From an uncultured Bacilli bacterium (GTDB lineage: Bacteria; Bacillota_I; Bacilli_A; RF39; UBA660): DNA of 10,429 nt. Location of the stretch: NCBI GenBank assembly GCA_947589165.1, contig CANQCH010000030.1, positions 1 through 10,429 of the forward strand. The letters are read 5' to 3'. Below, one piece after another: positions 5,682 through 10,429 of the stretch. Position numbers and translations under genes: made by a program. Each line of letters opens with the position of its first letter. The stretch's first letter is position 1. The notes beneath the pieces were generated by a model. That model saw nothing but the letters and a program-made list of their open reading frames with translations. It was not told where the DNA came from and did not search any database.

Positions 5682-7602
5682 AAATAATATATTTCCAATT
5701 TATAATAAAAATGATTCTGGACATGGAATTGAACATATAAAATATGTTATTAGAAGAAGTCTAGAATTTGCTAAACAATTTGCAAATATTAATTTAGATA
5801 TGGTTTATGTAATTGCCTCCTTTCATGATATAGCTCATCATATTGATAAAGATAATCATGAATTATTATCGGCCAAATTATTTTTTGAAAATGCTAAAAT
5901 GCAAGAATTTTTTACCACAGAACAAAGAAAAATAATAAAGGAAGCAATCGAAGATCATCGAGCCAGTTTAGAACATGAACCGCGAAGTGATTATGGCAAA
6001 ATTGTTTCTTCAGCTGATAGAAATACAGATATAGAATCAACTTTAAAAAGAGTTCACGCTTATTCAACTAAACATTATCCAAATTTAGATTTGATGGAAA
6101 TGATTAATCGAGCATATCAACATATATCGCAAAAATTTGGTATTGAAGGGTATGCTAAAACATATTGCTTTGATCAAGAATTTGTGGATTTTAAAAAGAA
6201 TGTTGCTAATTTAATAAAGGATAAATATGGGTTTGCTATAAAATATATGGAGGTTAATGGAATGATGAATATTAAAGAAAAAGCTTTAATTTTTGCGATA
6301 AAAGCCCATATGGGACAAGTAAGAAAAAGCGAACCTGATAAACCAATGATAATTCATCCACTTGGCGTAGGGCAACTGTTAGAATCATTTGGTTATGATG
6401 ATAATGTTATTGCCGCCGGCTATTTACATGATGTTGTGGAAGATACAAAATATACACTTGCTGATATCGAAAAAGAATTTGGTCAAGATATAGCTAATCT
6501 TGTAATGGGTGCTTCTGAACCTAATAAATCATTATCATGGGAGGATCGAAAAAAACATACAATTGAGGTCACAAAAAAATTACCTCTACGAAATAAATTA
6601 GTAATTTGTGCGGATAAAATTAACAATTTAGAGGATTTATTTTTATATTTTGAAAAAACGGGAAAAAGAGATTTTAATGCCTTTAAAAAAGGTGAAGAGG
6701 CACAAAAATGGTATTATACGAGTGTTTATGAAAGCTTAATCACAGGTGAAGATGCTCATTTACCAATATTTCAAAGATTAAAAGATATTTTAGATAAAGT
6801 ATTTTATGAAAAAGAAGACTTATTTTTAAGAGATACAATTTTTGGGGATAATCAAAATTATTATCAAAAATTAAGAAAGTTACATGCTGCCAAAATAGAA
6901 CTAGAAAGACTAAAAGCTTTAGTAACATTGCCTAAACCTTTTGTTATAGAATTTACGGGTACACCTAGAACGGGAAAAACGACGACAATTAATAACTTAT
7001 ATGATTTCTTTAAAAAAGGTGGATTTGAAGTTTACTTAATTGAAGAACTAACCACTTCAAAATATTATAAAGAACAATTAAAAGGAAAATTTGCCCAAAT
7101 GAGTATTGCCGATAAAGATTTAGCAATAATTGCCGAAACGGCAGAACAATTACAAAATGCTATTATGGCCAAAAAGGATTTAATATTAATTGATAGATCC
7201 TTAAATGATAGACAAATATGGAATTATAGACGTTTAGTTCATGGCGAAATGACCGATGAACAATATTTAAAAGCGAGAGCAAAATATTCTCAACTTTCGC
7301 AACAATTAATTGATTTTTTAGTTGTGACTTATGCCAATCCTTTGGTATCTTTAAAAAGAGATTACAATGCAAGTTTAGCTTTAGAAAAGAGAAATTTTCT
7401 AAATGAAACTAATATAAATGAATATAATAACAGTTTGCAAGCTTTAAAAAAATTATTTGTTGAAAGTGTAGATTCAACTATATTTTTAGATACCTCTGAA
7501 ATGAGTATGAATGACGTATCTATCGCCGTTACTTCACAAGTTTTACCGGTTATGCGAAAAAGATATTTAAAAGCATTTTGTCAAAAATATAATTTAAAAT
7601 AA
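5647..7602 (+). CDS. HD + RelA/SpoT-type HD + P-loop nucleotide-kinase-like fusion protein
   Basis: 651-residue soluble protein with three enzymatic domains. Domain 1 (about 1-195) is an HD phosphohydrolase of the YedJ-like type: H26/H30 in GHGIEH, H60-D61 in SFHDIAHH, H104 in EDHRAS, D124 in SADRNTD. Domain 2 (about 206-390) resembles RelA/SpoT and Mesh1 hydrolases: H221 in AHMGQVRKS, H237 in IIHPL, H261-D262 with E265-D266 in LHDVVEDT, D323 in CADKINNL. No alarmone synthetase domain is present. Domain 3 (about 430-651) has Walker A GTPRTGKT (438-445) and an IDRSLNDR segment (D516/R517, D521/R522) like the DR motifs of deoxynucleoside and thymidylate kinases. All listed catalytic residues look intact. 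The likely theme is nucleotide or alarmone hydrolysis plus phosphorylation; the true substrates are unknown. An internal ribosome site separates domain 1 from the rest. Confidence 0.85.
   Translation: MQVKKQLQEYVENNIFPIYNKNDSGHGIEHIKYVIRRSLEFAKQFANINLDMVYVIASFHDIAHHIDKDNHELLSAKLFFENAKMQEFFTTEQRKIIKEAIEDHRASLEHEPRSDYGKIVSSADRNTDIESTLKRVHAYSTKHYPNLDLMEMINRAYQHISQKFGIEGYAKTYCFDQEFVDFKKNVANLIKDKYGFAIKYMEVNGMMNIKEKALIFAIKAHMGQVRKSEPDKPMIIHPLGVGQLLESFGYDDNVIAAGYLHDVVEDTKYTLADIEKEFGQDIANLVMGASEPNKSLSWEDRKKHTIEVTKKLPLRNKLVICADKINNLEDLFLYFEKTGKRDFNAFKKGEEAQKWYYTSVYESLITGEDAHLPIFQRLKDILDKVFYEKEDLFLRDTIFGDNQNYYQKLRKLHAAKIELERLKALVTLPKPFVIEFTGTPRTGKTTTINNLYDFFKKGGFEVYLIEELTTSKYYKEQLKGKFAQMSIADKDLAIIAETAEQLQNAIMAKKDLILIDRSLNDRQIWNYRRLVHGEMTDEQYLKARAKYSQLSQQLIDFLVVTYANPLVSLKRDYNASLALEKRNFLNETNINEYNNSLQALKKLFVESVDSTIFLDTSEMSMNDVSIAVTSQVLPVMRKRYLKAFCQKYNLK
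6249..6264 (+). promoter_or_regulatory. Internal Shine-Dalgarno and ATG at the domain 1/domain 2 boundary
   Basis: Inside the fusion gene, GGAGG (6249-6253) is followed after 8 bases by an in-frame ATG (6262-6264) and a second ATG (6265-6267). Starting there would give a protein of about 446 residues with only the RelA/SpoT-type HD and kinase domains. The ATGATGAATATTAAAG context looks like a genuine gene start. It may be a working internal start or the scar of a fusion of two adjacent genes. Confidence 0.55.
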
Positions 7603-7678
7603 ATAAAATAGTATATTTACTTTTTCGTTTCATGATTTTTAGAATATAAAATTATTAATTATGTAGATAAATATTTTT

Positions 7679-7695
7679 AAATATGATACGATAAT
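7679..7695 (+). promoter_or_regulatory. Extended -10 promoter for the 7717 gene
   Basis: AAATATGATACGATAAT carries TGA-TACGAT (7684-7692) and differs by one base from the word at 4944-4960. It is 21 bases upstream of the ATG at 7717, with GGAGG (7706-7710) between them. A -35 hexamer is not obvious. Confidence 0.55.
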
Positions 7696-7716
7696 GAACA
7701 TTGATGGAGGTTTTGT

Positions 7717-8541
7717 ATGCCAGGTAATGAAAATAGCGATATAGAATTAAGCAAAAAAATAGATGAAGTATATAAAGAAATATTAACAAATAGGCTTTAT
7801 ATTATAGGGTGTAATAATCCTAGAGAACTTACTAAAGAAGATATTAAAGTTTTTTTTCAAGCATTGAATAGATTATTTGAATTAGAAGAAGAATATAATA
7901 AATGTTTTAAAAATAGAGATTCTTTGGGTAATAAAATTTCAGATTTAGCATCTCATTTAATAATTTTAGCTAATAAGGTCAAAAGTAAAATTGAAAATGA
8001 TGCAGATGAATATAAAACATCTAAAGATTTATTTATTAGAGATTTTGAAAAAATAATGTATATTTTATTTAATGCTCAAAGTTCATATGATTTTGCTTTA
8101 AAGAAAATATATGTTGAAGGAATAGGATCTTTTGAAATAAAACATGGTACACGAGAAACTGAACAAATTTGTGGAACAGTTTATATAATTGGAGACTCTG
8201 ATGCTTTAGCAGAATTTGAAGATGAAAAAAGATATTGGGAAAGTGATATTAGGAGTTTTACTACTAAAATATTAGAAAGTAAAAAATCATTAATTATAGC
8301 ATCTGATTACTACTTTGAAACCAATTTGCTTCCTTCTACTAATAGTTCGTGCTTAGAAATAAATGGTAATAGTACAATTTATTGTTATTTGAAGAATGAT
8401 GTTATGAAAAAAGTAGTTAGTAGATTATTATCATATGCAGAAAAGAACGGAAATCATATAAATGATATTCCTGAAAATGAAATTTTGGGTAATATTTCAG
8501 TTGATCAAAAAAAATTAAAAAGAAAATCTAATAATAAATAA
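7717..8541 (+). CDS. Protein of unknown function, single-gene unit
   Basis: 274-residue protein that I do not recognise. The N-terminal half (about 5-140) is strongly helical and charged, with a possible coiled coil around QALNRLFELEEEYNKCF. The C-terminal half looks mixed alpha/beta, with predicted strands KKIYVEGIGSFEI, GTVYIIGD, KSLIIASDYYF and STIYCYL. The end is a Lys-rich, disordered-looking tail (QKKLKRKSNNK). There is no signal peptide, membrane segment or known catalytic motif; the few Cys are scattered and do not form a metal-binding set. An ideal GGAGG site 6 bases before the ATG and a good extended -10 promoter support a real, separately transcribed gene. Coding sequence is among the most A+T-rich in the window, consistent with an accessory gene. 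Convergent with the AlbA_2 gene downstream. Confidence 0.8.
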   Translation: MPGNENSDIELSKKIDEVYKEILTNRLYIIGCNNPRELTKEDIKVFFQALNRLFELEEEYNKCFKNRDSLGNKISDLASHLIILANKVKSKIENDADEYKTSKDLFIRDFEKIMYILFNAQSSYDFALKKIYVEGIGSFEIKHGTRETEQICGTVYIIGDSDALAEFEDEKRYWESDIRSFTTKILESKKSLIIASDYYFETNLLPSTNSSCLEINGNSTIYCYLKNDVMKKVVSRLLSYAEKNGNHINDIPENEILGNISVDQKKLKRKSNNK

Positions 8542-8629
8542 TTAAATATTTTAAAAAGCCAGGTTGTGATAATTTGGTTTATGATATGAATAATTATGTT
8601 TTTTAGATTTTACAATTGATTAAAATACA

Positions 8630-8658
8630 AAAGGCAATGTTATGAAAACATTGTCTTT
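8630..8658. terminator. Strong stem-loop, probable (bidirectional) terminator
   Basis: AAAGGCAATGTT (8630-8641) pairs with AACATTGTCTTT (8647-8658): 12 pairs with one G-T wobble and a 5-base loop (ATGAA). On the plus strand it lies 88 bases after the 7717 gene but the T tract is poor (GTTATT). On the minus strand it runs into TTTTGTATTTT, a better tail. It is the most stable-looking hairpin in the gap. Confidence 0.5.
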
Positions 8659-8751
8659 GTTATTAATAAATGATAAAGTTAAATCATTAATTGTTTTATA
8701 TATAGTTTCTGCTAACTGATAAAAAAACATTATTTTTTATATAAAATAAAA

Positions 8752-8785
8752 ACTTACAAACCTTTAAAGCTCGTAAGTTGTTTTT
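8752..8785. terminator. Weak candidate terminator
   Basis: ACTTAC (8752-8757) pairs with GTAAGT (8773-8778) around a 15-base loop that contains the palindrome CTTTAAAG. T-rich tails occur on both sides: TGTTTTT on the plus strand and TTTTATTTTAT after the stem on the minus strand. It could end either convergent transcript. Confidence 0.35.
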
Positions 8786-8848
8786 AAATGGAGCGGTTGG
8801 TAAAGTTATTTCAAACTTTATCTCACTTTTCAGGAATTAATACCTTTT

Positions 8849-8936
8849 GTATCAATTTCTAATATAATTTTATCATGAATTAAAAATTTAACAATATTTA
8901 TTTTAAATTGTTATCAACTTTTTTTGAAATTGATAC
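8849..8936. repeat. 11-bp perfect inverted repeat enclosing a smaller hairpin
   Basis: GTATCAATTTC (8849-8859) is exactly complementary to GAAATTGATAC (8926-8936). Between the arms, TAACAAT (8889-8895) pairs with ATTGTTA (8907-8913). The right arm is followed by seven T's (8937-8943), and an alternative 6-bp stem TATCAA (8912-8917)/TTGATA (8930-8935) could act as a terminator with that T tract for plus-strand transcripts. Confidence 0.45.
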
Positions 8937-9031
8937 TTTTTTTATTAAAATCTAAACTTAAATATTTTCCAATGGAGCTAGTATAGAGAATATCTATAGC
9001 TTTCATTTATAGTATAGTAAATTAATTAATT

Positions 9032-10339
9032 TTATTTTAATACATAATATGTATTTTTCCCATTATCTTCTTTTTTAATTATATTTTTTTCTAGCATTTC
9101 ATTTAAAATTTGATAAGCTCTTGTTTTAGAAACATTTAATAATTTTTCAGTTTCATTTCTATTTATTCTATTATATTCTTTTATGTAATTAATAATTATA
9201 TCTTCTTGTGATAAACTTTGAACAACAACATTTGATTTATTAGTAATTTCTTGAAAATTCATATTAGGTAATGTGATTGAAAATGTATTTTCTGTTGCTT
9301 CAAAAGATGGTTTTTTATCGCAATGTTCATAACTATCTAAAATTCTTCCTATGCCTGTTCCAAATGATTCAACATATCCAAGTCGATAAAATATATTAGC
9401 TAAATTAGGATTTCTAGAAAAAGAAATTCCTTTAAATATTTCTTTAATTGTTATCCCATCAATTAATCCGCCCATTGATACTATTTCAAATTTGTCATCA
9501 TAAAGATTCACCATTATGCTACTATTAAAATAATAGCTCCTATGAATTACAGCATTTAATAAAGCTTCTCTTAATGAATAGTCTGGATAATCTTTGTTAT
9601 CAATTCTTTTTAAACCTACTATTTTCCCACTAATTTTATTAAATAATTCAAAATATTCGAATAAATCATCAACTTGTTTAAGTACTGAACCAGTAAATTC
9701 CTTTCTGTCACGAAATTCAATTTTATTTGTTCCATTAAAAATTGCACATTTTATTGTGTAAGAACATTGATCAGATAATAATAATCCTAAATTTGTATAT
9801 TTATTTTCTTCATTAATAATATTTAATATTTTATATTTATTTTTATCAAATGATAAATTATTATCTTTAAATTTTTTTTCTAAGTATTCAAATGTTAATT
9901 CCTGATTTTTAGAAATCATTTCTTCAAATCTTAAACCAGTATGTTCAAATATCATTTTTTTAATTATTTCATCAGATGCTTGAATGGATGAAGAACCATG
10001 TCTTAAGTATACACCACTTGATTTTAGACCTTTGTCAGCTAAATAATGTGGTTTATTTGGGCTACTTTGAATTTCTAGAACAAGAATATTTTTATTATCA
10101 AATTGTTCAATTTTTATTTGTGTATATTCAATTAAAGATGGTTTTATACCTTCGTTTATCATCCCAGTTAATGCTTGCAAATCATTATCTGGATTATCTA
10201 TTCCAATAATATTACCATCATCATCCACACCAATATAAATCTTTCCACCATTTGTATTTGCAAAAGCAATAATTTCTTTTTTTATGTCTTTTGTTAACTT
10301 AATTTTTAATTCACAACATTCATTCTCAATAAATTTCAC
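9032..10339 (-). CDS. AlbA_2 (Schlafen-type) ATP-binding transcriptional regulator
   Basis: 435-residue cytoplasmic protein of the AlbA_2/HATPase_c_4 family, usually described as a putative DNA-binding transcriptional regulator. The N-terminal AlbA_2 domain (about 1-125) shows ELK, DIKKEIIAFANTNGG and KIYIGVDDDGNIIGI. A GHKL-type ATP-binding region (about 225-355) follows, with the helix REALLNAVIHRSY and the glycine-rich SRNPNLANIFYRLGYVESFGTGIGR. A C-terminal winged helix (about 378-435: NRNETEKLLNVSKTRAYQIL) should contact DNA. Length and domain order are normal for the family. The start is placed at the GTG at 10339, because AGGTG lies 6 bases upstream of it; a GTG at 10348 would overlap that site. 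It has its own promoter and an upstream array of direct repeats, so self-regulation is likely. Targets are unknown; some relatives sit in defence or mobile regions. Confidence 0.88.
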   Translation of the reverse strand: MKFIENECCELKIKLTKDIKKEIIAFANTNGGKIYIGVDDDGNIIGIDNPDNDLQALTGMINEGIKPSLIEYTQIKIEQFDNKNILVLEIQSSPNKPHYLADKGLKSSGVYLRHGSSSIQASDEIIKKMIFEHTGLRFEEMISKNQELTFEYLEKKFKDNNLSFDKNKYKILNIINEENKYTNLGLLLSDQCSYTIKCAIFNGTNKIEFRDRKEFTGSVLKQVDDLFEYFELFNKISGKIVGLKRIDNKDYPDYSLREALLNAVIHRSYYFNSSIMVNLYDDKFEIVSMGGLIDGITIKEIFKGISFSRNPNLANIFYRLGYVESFGTGIGRILDSYEHCDKKPSFEATENTFSITLPNMNFQEITNKSNVVVQSLSQEDIIINYIKEYNRINRNETEKLLNVSKTRAYQILNEMLEKNIIKKEDNGKNTYYVLK

Positions 10340-10345
10340 TATTAT

Positions 10346-10350
10346 CACCT
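10346..10350 (-). promoter_or_regulatory. Ribosome binding site fixing the GTG start of the AlbA_2 gene
   Basis: AGGTG (read on the minus strand) is 6 bases before the GTG at 10339. The resulting N-terminus, MKFIENECCELK, begins just as family members usually do. Confidence 0.7.
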
Positions 10351-10356
10351 AATAAT

Positions 10357-10385
10357 ATCATATAAAATTTTAAAAATATTATCAA
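10357..10385 (-). promoter_or_regulatory. Promoter of the AlbA_2 gene
   Basis: On the minus strand, TTGATA (10385-10380) and TATGAT (10362-10357) are separated by exactly 17 bases; each differs from consensus by one base. Transcription would begin about 10 bases before the ribosome site, giving a very short leader. Confidence 0.7.
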
Positions 10386-10387
10386 TG

Positions 10388-10420
10388 CTTTCGTTCACTT
10401 TTCGTTCACTTTTCGTTCAC
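10388..10420. repeat. Three tandem 11-bp direct repeats, probable operator
   Basis: TTTTCGTTCAC occurs at 10399-10409 and 10410-10420, and as CTTTCGTTCAC at 10388-10398 (on the minus strand, GTGAACGAAAA). The period of 11 bases is about one DNA turn, so proteins would bind one face of the helix. The array starts 3 bases upstream of the -35 element of the AlbA_2 promoter, where an activator or the gene's own winged-helix product would bind. It stops inside the window: no fourth unit is seen at 10421-10429. Confidence 0.85.
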
Positions 10421-10429
10421 CATATTTTT

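Larger units (their letters stand above)
8542..9031. other. Gene-free convergent intergenic region with several stem-loops
   Basis: About 490 bases between two convergent genes, with no convincing coding sequence. Stem-loops are seen at 8630-8658, 8752-8778, 8799-8822 and 8849-8936. On the minus strand an open stretch of 30 codons (9006-8914) is followed in the same frame, after a tandem TGA-TAA, by about 24 more codons to a TGA near 8840. It has no ribosome site and could be coding remnants or chance. No tRNA, riboswitch or intact mobile-element end was recognised. Confidence 0.6.

Noticed and set aside
7600..7625. Possible terminator after the fusion gene (TAAATA/TATTTA stem)
   Set aside because: The stem is six A-T pairs only and overlaps the stop codon; too weak to call in this composition.
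8788..8862. Plus-strand 24-codon frame beginning ATGGAGC
   Set aside because: No ribosome site, and it spans hairpin structures; likely chance.
8787..8980. AATGGAGC occurring twice (near 8787 and 8971), considered as attachment-site or tmRNA-end remnants
   Set aside because: Similarity stops after 8 bases and neither copy continues into a tRNA or tmRNA 3' end.
8914..9006. Minus-strand 30-codon frame just after the AlbA_2 gene
   Set aside because: No ribosome site and no recognised homology; the same-frame continuation after TGA-TAA is suggestive of a remnant but too short to call a pseudogene.
9976..10209. Plus-strand open frame of 77 codons
   Set aside because: It is antisense to the conserved AlbA_2 coding sequence, lacks a ribosome site and has an unprotein-like composition.

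Overview
This is a very A+T-rich window that looks like a low-GC Bacillota or Mollicutes-related gut bacterium. The evidence is strong GGAGG-type ribosome binding sites, extended -10 promoters (TGN-TATAAT-like), short intergenic gaps, and a gene repertoire typical of Firmicutes. The standard bacterial code fits: the Trp codons I checked are TGG, and TGA appears only as a stop (at 4615 and 5681). No rRNA, tRNA, CRISPR array or intact insertion sequence is visible.

Layout. (1) 1-632 is the 3' end of a cardiolipin synthase. Close behind come a HAD phosphatase (665-1294) and a stand-alone YqfO/NIF3-type PII-like protein (1294-1638), ended by a probable terminator. (2) An extended -10 promoter starts a tight four-gene unit at 1724-3921: an isochorismatase-like cysteine hydrolase, a C39-like papain-fold protein, a GNAT acetyltransferase and a YfbR/HDDC2-like HD nucleotidase. 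(3) 3965-4884 holds two overlapping genes of unknown function, the first rich in coiled coil. (4) 4974-7602 is a two-gene unit: a uracil-DNA-glycosylase-superfamily protein overlapping by 35 bases a 651-residue protein with HD, RelA/SpoT-hydrolase-type HD and P-loop nucleotide-kinase-like domains. (5) 7717-8541 is an orphan gene behind a promoter almost identical to the one at 4944-4960. (6) 8542-9031 has no convincing gene but several stem-loops. (7) On the minus strand, 10339-9032 encodes an AlbA_2/Schlafen-type ATP-binding regulator with a C-terminal winged helix. Just upstream of its promoter are three helically phased 11-bp direct repeats.

How they may work together (inference). Many products act on nucleotides, phosphate esters or DNA bases: the HAD phosphatase, the HD nucleotidase, the glycosylase-fold protein and the HD-HD-kinase fusion. 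The overlapping glycosylase/fusion pair is the best candidate for an undescribed system, possibly linking nucleotide or alarmone hydrolysis and nucleotide phosphorylation to base removal from DNA. The fusion also carries an ideal Shine-Dalgarno/ATG exactly between its first and second domains, so it may make two proteins or be a recent gene fusion. The AlbA_2 gene with its repeat array looks like a separate, self-regulated accessory unit.
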